From Flavobacterium lacustre (GTDB lineage Bacteria > Bacteroidota > Bacteroidia > Flavobacteriales > Flavobacteriaceae), in the NCBI RefSeq assembly GCF_027474525.2, contig NZ_CP114882.2, positions 496,001 to 560,000 of the forward strand: a stretch of DNA of 64,000 nt, written 5' to 3'. Shown here in pieces: positions 42,020 through 51,718 of this stretch (position 1 is the stretch's first letter; each line of letters begins with the position of its first letter). Below the pieces are notes generated by a model. It was given only the letters and a program-made list of their open reading frames with translations, was not told the origin of the DNA and did no database searches. Position numbers and translations under genes: made by a program.

Positions 42020-42688
42020 TTACTTCTTTGAAGTGGTAATCATAAAGTCCTTTAAATAATAAGGTTCAAAATAAGCGACATCAACAGTGTCGCTTATTTT
42101 GTATTTGTCATAACTCAATCTGCTCATTTCTTTGGCAGAAGGATATTTGATATTTTCTAAAAAAACAAAATTATCTTTAGTTAAAACAGACTTGCATTTT
42201 TCTGCGCAGTCTCCAATAAAATAAAGAGTTTCCTCAAAACCTTGAAATGAATTGTCATCAATAATTTCCGCTTGAGTCTCTCTTTTATTTTGATGATTTA
42301 CATCAAAAACAGCGCTATACACTTCCATTCTTCGGGCATCAATCATTGGAATTATTAAGCCGTCAGAAACTGTTATTTGAGATACTAAAGTTTGTAATGT
42401 ATCAATCGCAATCAATGGAATTCCCAAAGCATAACACAACCCCTTTGCAGCAGAAACTCCTATTCGCAATCCCGTGTAAGAACCAGGACCTTGACTCACT
42501 GCTATTGCTGCTAAGTCACTAAAAGTAATTCCAGCTTCTTTTACAATTTCTTCTATAAAAACATGCAATCGTTCCGCATGAGAATAACCTTCTTCAGCAA
42601 TTTCTTTACAAATAATGGTTTTTCCTTCTTTGGCGAGAGCAACAGAACAATTTTTAGTTGCCGTTTCGATGTTTAAAATGTAAGACAA
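42020..42688 (-). CDS. tsaB: tRNA threonylcarbamoyladenosine synthesis protein TsaB
   Basis: A 222-residue partner of TsaD and TsaE in making t6A37 on ANN-decoding tRNAs. The N-terminal ILNIETATKNCSVAL, SQGPGSYTGLRIGVSAAKGL and IDTLQTL are family motifs. There is no ATG near the required N-terminus, so TTG 42688 is the likely start. Just upstream the minus strand has word repeats AAACTCT, AAACATT(A), AAACATT, AAACTCT. It lies downstream of the export operon, 57 bp after an adaptor gene. Confidence 0.93.
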   Translation of the reverse strand: MSYILNIETATKNCSVALAKEGKTIICKEIAEEGYSHAERLHVFIEEIVKEAGITFSDLAAIAVSQGPGSYTGLRIGVSAAKGLCYALGIPLIAIDTLQTLVSQITVSDGLIIPMIDARRMEVYSAVFDVNHQNKRETQAEIIDDNSFQGFEETLYFIGDCAEKCKSVLTKDNFVFLENIKYPSAKEMSRLSYDKYKISDTVDVAYFEPYYLKDFMITTSKK

Positions 42689-42718
42689 AAGAGTTTAATG
42701 TTTTAATGTTTAGAGTTT
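42689..42718 (-). repeat. word repeats upstream of tsaB start
   Basis: Reading toward the start, the minus strand has AAACTCT, AAACATTA, AAACATT, AAACTCT, a 7-8 nt period that ends at the TTG start codon. Confidence 0.5.
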
Positions 42719-42745
42719 CTTATGAAACGGCTAAATTATGATTAT

Positions 42746-44035
42746 TTATTTCTTGATTTCCTTATCGGTTTTAATTTTTACCTTATCACCTGAATTCAAA
42801 TCCTTTGAAACCGTGGAGTAAGGTCCGGTAATAACCACATCGCCTTTTTTAAGACCCGTAAGTACCTCAATATTTGTATCGTCTTGAATACCTGTTTTTA
42901 CAACTCTAATTTTAGCTTTATCGCCAACTTTTACAAATACACATTCAAATTTCTTATCGCTTTTAGGTGCTGTTTCTTTCGCTGCAGGATCCTCAACTTT
43001 TATTTCTTTTACAGCTGATGTATCTGATTTTACTACTACAGAACTAATAGGCACAGATAAAACATTTGCTTTTTTGGTCGTAATAATATCAACAGTTGCT
43101 GTCATTCCAGGTCTAAAAGGAGAATAAGTATCCGGTTTTCCTTCTAATAAATCTTGATATGATTCTTTAAGAATTCTAATTTTTACTTTAAAATTAGTCA
43201 CTTGATCTGCTGTCAAAGTGGAGCTCGCCGAATTAGATATACTGGTAACAACCCCTTTGAATTGTTTTTTCAAATATGCATCAACTTCTACATTTGCTTC
43301 ATCACCAACTTTTATTTTTACGATATCATTTTCATTTACATCAACTTCAACTTCCATATTATTCAGGTTGGCAACTCTCAAGATCTCAGTTCCAGCCATT
43401 TGTTGCGTTCCTAATACTCGTTCTCCCAATTCAACATTAAGCACTGAAATAGTTCCGTCCGCCGGAGCATAAATAGTCGTTCTTCCTAAGTTATCTTTGG
43501 CTTCATTTACAGTTGCCGAAGCACTTTGTACATTGAAAAAAGCAGTTTGTTTATTGGCTTTAGCCACCTCAAAAGAAGCAATTGCTTTATCCCAATCCGA
43601 TTTAGAAATAATTCCTTTTTCAAATAAAGTTTTGTTTCTGTCATAGTTTGATTTTGCTTCTTTATATGAGGCCTCAGACTGACTTAAACCAGATTTAGTT
43701 CCGGATAAGTTTGACAGAGAACGATTGTAACTTGAAGTATATAAATCCGGATTGATTTTAACCAATAAATCTCCTTTTTTAACGACTTGTCCTTCTTTTA
43801 CATTCAAAGAAATAATTTCTCCTGAAACTTCCGATGAAATTTTAACTTCTATCTCCGGTTGAATTTTTCCTGTTGCAGAAACCGTTTCGATAATGGTAGA
43901 CGCATTAACAACAGCTGTTTCTACTTCTTTTCCTTCATCTTTATTTCCGATTACTCCCGTTTTTGAAAGCACGATTAATAGAGCAATAATTGCTACAGAA
44001 CTACCTAATAAGATATAAATTGTTTTTTTTGACAT
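42746..44035 (-). CDS. efflux periplasmic adaptor subunit (MacA/HlyD-like)
   Basis: A 429-residue membrane fusion protein: one N-terminal membrane segment (about 5-25), the barrel-sandwich/lipoyl domain (ISLNVKEGQVVKKGDLLVKI), a coiled-coil hairpin (about 95-185), the second lipoyl half (TIYAPADGTISVLNVELGERV) and a beta-barrel (FRPGMTATVDI). It would link an inner-membrane ABC permease to the TolC channel encoded 6 bp upstream. Last gene of the export operon; the second adaptor gene is two genes upstream. Confidence 0.9.
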   Translation of the reverse strand: MSKKTIYILLGSSVAIIALLIVLSKTGVIGNKDEGKEVETAVVNASTIIETVSATGKIQPEIEVKISSEVSGEIISLNVKEGQVVKKGDLLVKINPDLYTSSYNRSLSNLSGTKSGLSQSEASYKEAKSNYDRNKTLFEKGIISKSDWDKAIASFEVAKANKQTAFFNVQSASATVNEAKDNLGRTTIYAPADGTISVLNVELGERVLGTQQMAGTEILRVANLNNMEVEVDVNENDIVKIKVGDEANVEVDAYLKKQFKGVVTSISNSASSTLTADQVTNFKVKIRILKESYQDLLEGKPDTYSPFRPGMTATVDIITTKKANVLSVPISSVVVKSDTSAVKEIKVEDPAAKETAPKSDKKFECVFVKVGDKAKIRVVKTGIQDDTNIEVLTGLKKGDVVITGPYSTVSKDLNSGDKVKIKTDKEIKK

Positions 44036-44041
44036 GGTAAA

Positions 44042-45412
44042 TTAGTTTTTGATAATTGGAATTCCAAAATAGAATTCTAATATTTTTATTTTAAAGATAT
44101 AATCGTATTTGGTTCTAAGTACTTCAGATTGTGCATTGGTAAGTAAGGTTTGAGATTGATTAAAATCAAAAGAATTCATCAAACCTACTGCGTATTTTTC
44201 TTTAGCATAATTATACGCTTCTTGTCTTGCTTCTAATGCTGTAATTGATGATTCATGAGCATTCAAAGCACCTTTTGCATCGGTAAATGCAGTAAAAACA
44301 TTTCGTTGTAAATCTAAATCTTGTTGCTCAACTGCAATTTTCGATTTCTCTAAACTTACTTTAGAACGCTCTACATTGTTTTTTGCTGAAAATCCATTGA
44401 ATATAGGAATCGATAATTGAGCTCCAAATGATTGTCCTTTGTTATCACTGAATTGAGTAAAAAACGGTGATGGACTTTTAGTTCCAATAAGATTTCCTGA
44501 GTTATCATAAGCAGGAACATCAGCATAAGACACACGACTATTAAAACTATAAAAACCTTGTAAAGTGGGTTGAAAAGCTCCTTTTGCAATAGCAACATTT
44601 TTCTCTGCAATCTCTAAATTGGTTTTAGCAATTTTCAATTCGGTACGACCTTCTTTAGCTTTTTCATAAATAGCTACAGGTGTTTGGGCCATAATATTAT
44701 TTTCGTCTTTTGCATTTGTACCATCAATAACATCAAAATTGTCAAACTCTTTTAACTGTAATAATTGAGCTAAACTTAATTTAGAAATCAACAAAGCATT
44801 TTCGGCAGCAATAACATTTTGATTGTTTGAAGCCACAGTTGCTTTTATATCTAATAAATCTCCACGAGGAATTGATCCTGCTTTGACTAATTCTTCAGAA
44901 CGGGAATATTGTTTTTCATTAATGCCTAATTGTTCTTGTTGCACTTTTAAGTTCTCTTTATTAAAAAGCACCTGCAAAAAAGCATTAGCCACATTCAAAG
45001 CGACATCTTCCTGCATTTTCAACAATTGATATTTTGCAGCAACAATAGAAAGATTGGCTTTGCGAAGTGTATTCTGATTTTGTAAACCTTTATAAATATC
45101 TACGCCAACACTAGCTCCCGCCGAAGTAAACTGCGTAGTTTGATTTCTCAAAAGTCCGGTGGTAATATCCTGATTCAAACCAATATTCCAGGAATGAGAA
45201 GCATTTGCATTTAAGGACGGAAGAAAATTCCCTTTTGCTCCTTTTTTATCAATTTCGGCCGTTTTAGTATCTAACTCGGTTTGTTTGATAGAAATATTAT
45301 TTTGTATTGCATACTTTATGCATTCTTCTAAAGTCCATTGTTTCGATTGTGCCTGCGTGGACAATCCGAAAAGCACCATAAAAACGAAACTGATACAACT
45401 ATTTTTTTTCAT
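44042..45412 (-). CDS. TolC family outer-membrane efflux protein
   Basis: A 456-residue channel protein. Signal peptide MKKNSCISFVFMVLFGLSTQAQ, then the family start KQWTLEECIKYAIQNNISIKQTELD. Two long helical repeats follow, each with a short barrel segment (LPSLNANASHSWNIGL; FQPTLQGFYSFNSRVSY; FGAQLSIPIFNGF). It forms the trimeric outer-membrane exit duct for the ABC exporter encoded here. ATG 45412 is chosen over 45433 for the signal peptide. It sits between two different adaptor genes. Confidence 0.92.
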   Translation of the reverse strand: MKKNSCISFVFMVLFGLSTQAQSKQWTLEECIKYAIQNNISIKQTELDTKTAEIDKKGAKGNFLPSLNANASHSWNIGLNQDITTGLLRNQTTQFTSAGASVGVDIYKGLQNQNTLRKANLSIVAAKYQLLKMQEDVALNVANAFLQVLFNKENLKVQQEQLGINEKQYSRSEELVKAGSIPRGDLLDIKATVASNNQNVIAAENALLISKLSLAQLLQLKEFDNFDVIDGTNAKDENNIMAQTPVAIYEKAKEGRTELKIAKTNLEIAEKNVAIAKGAFQPTLQGFYSFNSRVSYADVPAYDNSGNLIGTKSPSPFFTQFSDNKGQSFGAQLSIPIFNGFSAKNNVERSKVSLEKSKIAVEQQDLDLQRNVFTAFTDAKGALNAHESSITALEARQEAYNYAKEKYAVGLMNSFDFNQSQTLLTNAQSEVLRTKYDYIFKIKILEFYFGIPIIKN

Positions 45413-45492
45413 ATACTTTGAATGAAAGTGCAATAAAGATACCGCACAAATTTAACATTTTTTTTAAAACTAAAATTCTTTTAAAGAAGACT

Positions 45493-46608
45493 TTATTCTT
45501 TTGGTTCATCAGCTAATAAGCCTTGATTCCATATTTTTATTTTATCCGAAGCTTTGATTCCGCTTTTAACTTCAACATAGATTCCGTCACTAACTCCCAA
45601 AACTAAATCTTTTCTGGTAAATTTTTGAGCTCCGGTTTCTATTTCAACATAAGGCTTCTGCGTTTTTTTATCAAATTGAATCAACGACTCTTTCAGGGCC
45701 AAAACTTTATCCGCTTTTTCTAAAATAATAGAAGCATTTGCGCTCAATCCTGCTCTGATAAAAGTACCGTCTTTATTGTCTAAAAAAGCTTTTATTTCAA
45801 ATTGTATAGCTCCATTTTCTGTTTTTCCTTTTGGAGCAATATATTGCAAAACGGCATCAAATTTTTTGTTTTCGATGGCACCAATAGTAATTTCGATTGG
45901 TAATTTTTCTTTGATTTTACCTACTTCCGACTCATCAATTTTACCTACAAATATCATTCTTCCCACATCGGCAACACTGGCTATGGTTGTTCCTTCGTTG
46001 AAATTATTACTTTCAATAACTTGATTCCCCACTTTAACAGGAACATCTAATACCATTCCGTTAACCGTAGAACGAATTAAAGTATTTGCATAATTGCCCA
46101 ATCCCGAAGTGGTTCCGGTTTTCACAATATCAAAACCTTGTTTAGAAGCTACATAATTTTGTTTGGCTTGCTTATAGGCTAATTGTGCAGCATCAAAATC
46201 ATTAGCCGAAATTACTCCTTTGTCAAACAATGTTTTTTGTCTTTGAAAAACTTTTTCCTGATTGTCTAATGCTATTTTAGCCGTTTGCACCTGATTTTGA
46301 GAGCTACTCAAATTAGACACATTGGCAACCACTTTAATTTTTGCAATTAAATCTCCTGCTTTGATTGTTTCACCTGCTTTGATATACACTTCTTCAATAA
46401 TTCCTGAAATATTCGGTTTAATTAATACTTCTTCATCGGGAACAATATTTCCGGTTGCAATGGTGTTCTTAACAATGGTTTTTATTTCTGCCTTATCCGT
46501 TTGAAAAACAATTGGAGATTCCTGGTTTTTGGCATACAAATAATACAACGCACCAAAAAAGACTAGTGCTATAAAAACTAAAATAGTTATGGTTACTCCT
46601 TTTTTCAT
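45493..46608 (-). CDS. efflux periplasmic adaptor subunit, second copy
   Basis: A 371-residue membrane fusion protein with an N-terminal membrane segment (about 5-25), lipoyl halves (EEVYIKAGETIKAGDLIAKI; LIRSTVNGMVLDVPVKVGNQV), a helical hairpin (about 100-160) and a C-terminal barrel. It shares the layout but little sequence with the other adaptor at 42746-44035. It lies between the permease pair and TolC. Two adaptors could mark two export routes sharing one duct or a mixed hexamer; this is inference. Confidence 0.9.
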   Translation of the reverse strand: MKKGVTITILVFIALVFFGALYYLYAKNQESPIVFQTDKAEIKTIVKNTIATGNIVPDEEVLIKPNISGIIEEVYIKAGETIKAGDLIAKIKVVANVSNLSSSQNQVQTAKIALDNQEKVFQRQKTLFDKGVISANDFDAAQLAYKQAKQNYVASKQGFDIVKTGTTSGLGNYANTLIRSTVNGMVLDVPVKVGNQVIESNNFNEGTTIASVADVGRMIFVGKIDESEVGKIKEKLPIEITIGAIENKKFDAVLQYIAPKGKTENGAIQFEIKAFLDNKDGTFIRAGLSANASIILEKADKVLALKESLIQFDKKTQKPYVEIETGAQKFTRKDLVLGVSDGIYVEVKSGIKASDKIKIWNQGLLADEPKE

Positions 46609-46645
46609 TTTGATTGATTTAATCGATTATTTTTTGATTTTTAAT

Positions 46646-47911
46646 TTATTCTGTTCGTAAAGCGTCTACCGGTTTTACATTTATGGCGGTTTGAGCCGGA
46701 ATGAATCCAGCCAATAAACCGGAACCAACTAATATAAGCAAAGCGACAAAAACGACTGATAAATCTACACTTGGATTTGCAAACATCATTCCTTCGCTTG
46801 GCATGGAATCCAGAACCATATTAATAACCCAAATTACTCCTGTAGCTGTTGCAATACCAAACATTCCTGCAACTATAGTTAAAAAAATTGCTTCCGATAA
46901 TATTTGTGAACGAATCGCTGATGGAGTTGCTCCCAACGCTCTTCGAATTCCAATTTCTTTGGTTCGTTCTTTCACAACAATTAACATGATATTTGAAATC
47001 CCAATCACTCCCGAAAGTAAAACCAAAGTCCCTACGAAATAAGCAATGAATTTTAATATCATAAACAAATCCTGTACTTTGCTGAACTCTTCATATAAAT
47101 CAAAATTTCCTACGGCTCTATCATCATCCGGATGAATGGAATGTCTGGATTTTATGAGCTTAATAATATCTGCTTTTAGTTTTGTGATTGATGTATTATC
47201 ATTTGCGGTTATCGCCATCCAGCCTACTCTATCGCCATAATTAAACGCTTGTTGAAAAGCCGTAAAAGGCACAAAAATGTTTTTTTGCTCAGATTCTGAG
47301 TTGCCATTGTTCTGCGCTTTCGAATTGTAAACACCAACAACCATAAAATTAACACCGTTCATTTTGATGTAAGTTCCAATAACTTCTTCCCCTTTTGAAT
47401 ATAATTCTGCAATAACACCTTGTCCTATTATTGCAACTTTTCTTCGTAAAAGAATGTCCTGTTGATTTACAAAACGACCTTTTATAATATCCATAGGTTG
47501 CTGCTTGATGAGCTCCGGATAATCTCCATATATGGTATAAGCAGCCGTTTTAGTTCCTCTGACAACATTATTAGAGCCTTCAAATCCTCCCAATTGATTT
47601 CTGGGAGAAACATATAATAAATCAGGAAAACTTTGTTTCAAAGCATCAACATCACTGTTTCTAAAATCAAAATCTCTGGTTTTTGGCAATCCTTTATATG
47701 GTTTTGAGGTAGTTTGCGTCCACATAAACATCGTATTTGTTGCAATCCCGTCAAATCCTTTCTTTACACCATTTTCCAAACCATTTCCGGCAGCAAGTAA
47801 TATCACCAAAATAAATATTCCCCAGAACACACCAAAAGCAGTCAGAATAGTTCTGAATGTATTGGCTGTAAGTGCCTCTAAAATTTCGTTCCAATTATCT
47901 CTATCAAACAT
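46646..47911 (-). CDS. ABC exporter permease, MacB-like (second)
   Basis: A 421-residue permease: first membrane helix about 17-42 (FRTILTAFGVFWGIFILVILLAAGNG), a large periplasmic MacB core domain, and three C-terminal helices of the FtsX domain (GISNIMLIVVKERTKEIGIRRALGATP). No ATPase is attached, unlike E. coli MacB; the ATPase is encoded separately upstream. It starts 2 bp after the first permease, so the two may form a heterodimer. Confidence 0.9.
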   Translation of the reverse strand: MFDRDNWNEILEALTANTFRTILTAFGVFWGIFILVILLAAGNGLENGVKKGFDGIATNTMFMWTQTTSKPYKGLPKTRDFDFRNSDVDALKQSFPDLLYVSPRNQLGGFEGSNNVVRGTKTAAYTIYGDYPELIKQQPMDIIKGRFVNQQDILLRRKVAIIGQGVIAELYSKGEEVIGTYIKMNGVNFMVVGVYNSKAQNNGNSESEQKNIFVPFTAFQQAFNYGDRVGWMAITANDNTSITKLKADIIKLIKSRHSIHPDDDRAVGNFDLYEEFSKVQDLFMILKFIAYFVGTLVLLSGVIGISNIMLIVVKERTKEIGIRRALGATPSAIRSQILSEAIFLTIVAGMFGIATATGVIWVINMVLDSMPSEGMMFANPSVDLSVVFVALLILVGSGLLAGFIPAQTAINVKPVDALRTE

Positions 47912-47913
47912 AA

Positions 47914-49158
47914 TTATTCGTCTCTAAGTGCTACAATGGGTTTTATTTTGGCTGCTCTGTATGCCGGAAAAAAACCTGCAATAGCTCCTGCTAATACCAG
48001 CAAAACTAAAGTGGTTATAGCCACACTAAAATCAACTTCCGGATTCAGGAAATATTCGCTTTTTACTTGTGGACCAACTAACTCCAGCAACGACAAACTT
48101 GCCAATAAACCTACAAATCCTGAAATTGAAGTTATAAATATAGATTCATGCAATATCATTCCGATGATTGACAAAGGCGAAGCGCCAAGTGCTTTTCGGA
48201 TTCCAATTTCTTTGGTTCGTTCTTTTACAATAATCAACATAATATTGCTCACCCCAACAACTCCGGCGATTATAGTACAAATTCCTACCCACCAAAAAAA
48301 CAAACGGATGTATAAATTCAAATCATAAAACTGCTTCGCATTCTCAACCGAATTATTAACGCTGATGGCACTTTCGTCATCGGGAGCCACAACATTTTTA
48401 CTTTTGAGCATTTGATTTAATTCTTTTGAAAATTTAGTAGACTCTGCCAAAGCTTCTTCGTAAGTGTCTTTTTTATGTAAAATATAAAACAGATTACTGA
48501 TTTTATCTCCACCTCCAAAGGCACGTTGCGTAGTCGTTATGGGTAAATAGGCCCTCGTTTCTTCTCTTTCACCGGCAGGATCGGTAAAAACACCAACTAT
48601 TTTAAAATTGATATTATTAATCGCAATTTGTTCGCCCAAAGCTTCTTTGTCTTTAAATAAATCTTGTTTTATTTTCAGACCAATAACAGCTACTTTTTCA
48701 TTATTAATCAAATCCGAATTATTTATAAATCGTCCTTTGATAATTGTTCCGTTTTCAATGACAATATAATCAGGATAAACGCCTCGATACTGGTAATTTC
48801 CAGACTCTTTTCCATACGAAATCAATCCATTCCAAAAATTATAAGTAGACGCTTTCTTTTCTAATTGATCTCCAAATTTTTGAACAGAAATATCATAATC
48901 GCTGTTGCGAAATTGTATTTGTCTTCCTGGATTGAGTCCTTTATATTCTTTGGTAGTAGTTCCGGACCAAACTTCAATAATTCCATCGGCGTCTCTTTCG
49001 AACTGTTTCGAAATACCATTTTGAAGTCCTTTTCCAACTCCAAGAAGAATTACCAAAATAAAAATTCCTGATGCCACAGAAATACCCGTGAGAAAAGTTC
49101 TCAGTTTGTTTTTGGCAATAGCCTCAAAAATTTCCTGCCAGCGTTCTACATTAAACAT
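47914..49158 (-). CDS. ABC exporter permease, MacB-like (first)
   Basis: A 414-residue permease with the same layout: N-terminal helix (about 20-40), MacB-type periplasmic domain and a C-terminal FtsX domain with GVSNIMLIIVKERTKEIGIRKALGASP. It overlaps the ATPase gene by 8 nt and is followed 2 bp later by its paralogue, a sign of translational coupling. MacB-type systems export peptides, lipoproteins or siderophores from the periplasm by mechanotransmission; the substrate here is unknown. Confidence 0.9.
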   Translation of the reverse strand: MFNVERWQEIFEAIAKNKLRTFLTGISVASGIFILVILLGVGKGLQNGISKQFERDADGIIEVWSGTTTKEYKGLNPGRQIQFRNSDYDISVQKFGDQLEKKASTYNFWNGLISYGKESGNYQYRGVYPDYIVIENGTIIKGRFINNSDLINNEKVAVIGLKIKQDLFKDKEALGEQIAINNINFKIVGVFTDPAGEREETRAYLPITTTQRAFGGGDKISNLFYILHKKDTYEEALAESTKFSKELNQMLKSKNVVAPDDESAISVNNSVENAKQFYDLNLYIRLFFWWVGICTIIAGVVGVSNIMLIIVKERTKEIGIRKALGASPLSIIGMILHESIFITSISGFVGLLASLSLLELVGPQVKSEYFLNPEVDFSVAITTLVLLVLAGAIAGFFPAYRAAKIKPIVALRDE

Positions 49159-49852
49159 AAGCGGAAGCTCTTACTTGTTCTACTAATTTATCATCGATGA
49201 TTAAGCCATCTTTGAGAACCACATTTCTTTTACACATTGCTGCAATGTCCGGCTCGTGTGTCACTATCAAAATAGTTTTTCCTTCATCATTTATCCCTTG
49301 AATCAACTCCATAACCTCATAAGAAGTTTTGGTGTCTAATGCTCCGGTAGGCTCATCAGCCAATAATACTTTGGGATTAGAAGCTAATGCTCTTGCAATG
49401 GCAACGCGTTGTTTTTGTCCTCCTGAAAGTTCATTTGGCAAATGATGGGAATGTGAAGACAACCCAACTTTCTCCAAAAAATTCATCGCAATTTCGTTGC
49501 GTTCTTTCCTTTTTATCCCTTGATAATACAATGGCATTGCCACATTATCCAAAGCACTTTTGTAATTAATCAAATTGAAAGATTGAAAGACAAAACCCAA
49601 AAATTGATTTCTATATTTGGAAGCAATGGTTTCATTTAGGTTTTTAATGGGCACATTATCCAAAATATAATTGCCGGAATCCGCTTCATCCAAAATTCCC
49701 AAAATATTTAACAATGTAGATTTTCCGGAACCCGAAGAACCCATGATAGCTACCAATTCACCTTCTTTAATATTGAAATTAATTCCTTTTAACACGTGTA
49801 ATTCGGAACTTCCCATTTTATAGGATTTATGTAAGTCTTTAATTTCAATCAT
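49151..49852 (-). CDS. ABC transporter ATP-binding protein, MacB/LolD-like
   Basis: A 233-residue ATPase with Walker [11 protein letters not shown]-loop, signature [15 protein letters not shown], Walker [13 protein letters not shown] and the H-loop VTHEPDIA. It is typical of the FtsE/LolD/MacB branch. First gene of the six-gene export operon (ATPase, permease, permease, adaptor, TolC, adaptor). I found no convincing promoter word in the 170-bp gap to DUF4403. Confidence 0.95.
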   Translation of the reverse strand: MIEIKDLHKSYKMGSSELHVLKGINFNIKEGELVAIMGSSGSGKSTLLNILGILDEADSGNYILDNVPIKNLNETIASKYRNQFLGFVFQSFNLINYKSALDNVAMPLYYQGIKRKERNEIAMNFLEKVGLSSHSHHLPNELSGGQKQRVAIARALASNPKVLLADEPTGALDTKTSYEVMELIQGINDEGKTILIVTHEPDIAAMCKRNVVLKDGLIIDDKLVEQVRASAYV

Positions 49853-49994
49853 GATTGGTTAATTTTAAAACAATAATAGTTCTTTTGCACAAGAATTTAT
49901 GATAACAAAACGTTAATGAGTTATGTGTTTTAATCAATAAGACATAATTCAATTGAAAATGTTACAGTTTAACTCCAAAATATATTTGTTTCAC

Positions 49995-50002
49995 TAATTT
50001 TG
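49995..50002 (+). promoter_or_regulatory. candidate -7 box for DUF4403 gene
   Basis: TAATTTTG fits TAnnTTTG with a predicted leader of about 15 nt. A second such word, TATATTTG, lies at 49981-49988. Confidence 0.4.
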
Positions 50003-50022
50003 TCTCATTAAACTAAAATAAA

Positions 50023-51432
50023 ATGCTGAAATTTTTTCCACTTCTGTTCCTGATTATACTTCTAATTTTTACTTCAAGTTGTTCTACAACGAATAAAATC
50101 GCCACATTAAAACCAGAACCGGATGATGCAACTCCTTTGGTCTATGAAAACACACCATCCTACATAAATCTGCCCATCAGCATCAAATTAAGAGATATTG
50201 AAAACCAAACTAATTCCCTTTTAAACGGATTGATTTATGAAGACAATAATATTGAAGATGATGATATTGAAATGAAAGTTTGGAAACAAGCGCCCATCAA
50301 AATTGAGAATGATAACGGAAGTACGGGTGAAAAAATAAAAACCGTGTTACCTCTAAAAGTTTGGGTGAAATATAGAATTGGAACTAAAAAACTAGGAGTC
50401 GAATTATACAACTACAAGGAATTTAATCTGAATGGCGTTGTTACTTTGATTAGTGATGTTGCCCTGACGAATTGGAAACTCAGCACGAAAACCGAACTAA
50501 AATCATTGAACTGGAACGAAAGTCCCACGATGGTTGTTTTTGGAAAAAACGTTCCTGTAACCTATTTAATAAATCCTACCGTGAGTCTTTTCAGATCAAA
50601 AATAGAAAGAAAAATAGATGAATCTATAGAAAAATCAATGGATTTCAAACCAAATGTTTTGGCGGCTATTGAAAAAATATGCACTCCTTTTCAAATGAGT
50701 GAAGCCTACGAAAGCTGGCTTAGAATTGTTCCAATTGAAATCTATTCTACAGAAGCAAAACTAAAAAACGACTCTTTTTTACTAGAAATGGGCATGAAAT
50801 GCAACATGGAAACATTGATAGGAAGACAACCTGAATCCAAATTTAATGCTGCAAAAATCATTTTAAAACCAGTCACCAAAATTCCTAAACAAATTTCAGC
50901 AAATATCGCTGCAGTTTCCACATATACTGAAGCCTCAAAAATCATGACCAAAAATTTTGTAGGACAGGAATTTGGCTCAGGAAGCAAGAAAGTAAAAGTA
51001 CAAAATGTAGCAATTTGGCATAAAGAAGGTAAAATGGTTATTGCTTTAGACTTACTCGGATCAGTTAACGGAACTATTTATTTAGCCGGATTTCCAGAAT
51101 ACAATGATCTTACAAAAGAAATATTTTTTGATAAACTAGACTACGCTTTAGACACAAAAAACAAACTCATGCGAACCGCAAACTGGCTTGCTCAAGGATT
51201 AATTTTAAGAAAAATTCAGGAAAGTTGCAGGTATTCTATAAAACCTAATTTAGAAGAAGGCAAACAAAGTATGATGTCCTACCTAAAAAACTATTCTCCT
51301 ATGCCTGGAGTATTTGTAAATGGCAAAATGGAAGACATACAATTTCAAAAAATTCAACTGACAAATCAAGCTATAATTGCCTTCATAAAAGTAAACGGAA
51401 CTGTAAATGTATCCGTCGACGGATTGAAATAA
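50023..51432 (+). CDS. DUF4403 family lipoprotein
   Basis: A 469-residue envelope protein with a lipoprotein signal (LLIFTSSC, Cys20). The mature protein has two repeated halves with the DUF4403 pattern (PSYINLPISIKLRDIENQTNSLLNGLIYED; WGS-like and VVFGKNVPVTYLINP; LAGFPEYND; LDYALDTKN). The function of the family is unknown; some members are predicted to have a lipid-binding fold like BPI or SMP domains (from memory). Monocistronic and convergent with the oxidase operon. Confidence 0.8.
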   Translation: MLKFFPLLFLIILLIFTSSCSTTNKIATLKPEPDDATPLVYENTPSYINLPISIKLRDIENQTNSLLNGLIYEDNNIEDDDIEMKVWKQAPIKIENDNGSTGEKIKTVLPLKVWVKYRIGTKKLGVELYNYKEFNLNGVVTLISDVALTNWKLSTKTELKSLNWNESPTMVVFGKNVPVTYLINPTVSLFRSKIERKIDESIEKSMDFKPNVLAAIEKICTPFQMSEAYESWLRIVPIEIYSTEAKLKNDSFLLEMGMKCNMETLIGRQPESKFNAAKIILKPVTKIPKQISANIAAVSTYTEASKIMTKNFVGQEFGSGSKKVKVQNVAIWHKEGKMVIALDLLGSVNGTIYLAGFPEYNDLTKEIFFDKLDYALDTKNKLMRTANWLAQGLILRKIQESCRYSIKPNLEEGKQSMMSYLKNYSPMPGVFVNGKMEDIQFQKIQLTNQAIIAFIKVNGTVNVSVDGLK

Positions 51433-51465
51433 CACCAAATTAATTAGAAATCAAATTGCAAAAAA

Positions 51466-51696
51466 CTATGATTTCTTCTTTTTCATTCGATAAATATAAT
51501 ACCCAATAGCGCCTACAAGCAGGTAAGGAATTACCATAAGATAAACTATTCCGTCATTTACAGCAGCAGCTTTATCTGTGTTTCCTTCACTGGTCAAAGC
51601 AGCACGACACATCGCACATTGTGCATATGACGAAAAAGAAAAGAATAAAGAACATAGCATATAAAAAAACACACTAAACCCAATTTTTCTTTCCAT
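51466..51696 (-). CDS. small exported membrane protein with CxxC
   Basis: A 76-residue protein: signal-like segment MERKIGFSVFFYMLCSLFFSFSSYA, then CAMCRAALTSEGNT (one CxxC), and one C-terminal membrane helix (IVYLMVIPYLLVGAIGYYIY) ending in a Lys-rich tail. The ATG at 51696 lies after the DUF420 stop; a longer frame from 51729 would overlap DUF420 and lacks support. The CxxC next to SCO and oxidase genes suggests a redox or copper-binding role in oxidase assembly (inference). Confidence 0.75.
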   Translation of the reverse strand: MERKIGFSVFFYMLCSLFFSFSSYAQCAMCRAALTSEGNTDKAAAVNDGIVYLMVIPYLLVGAIGYYIYRMKKKKS

Positions 51697-51718
51697 TGCT
51701 TTATTTTTTATATTTTGT

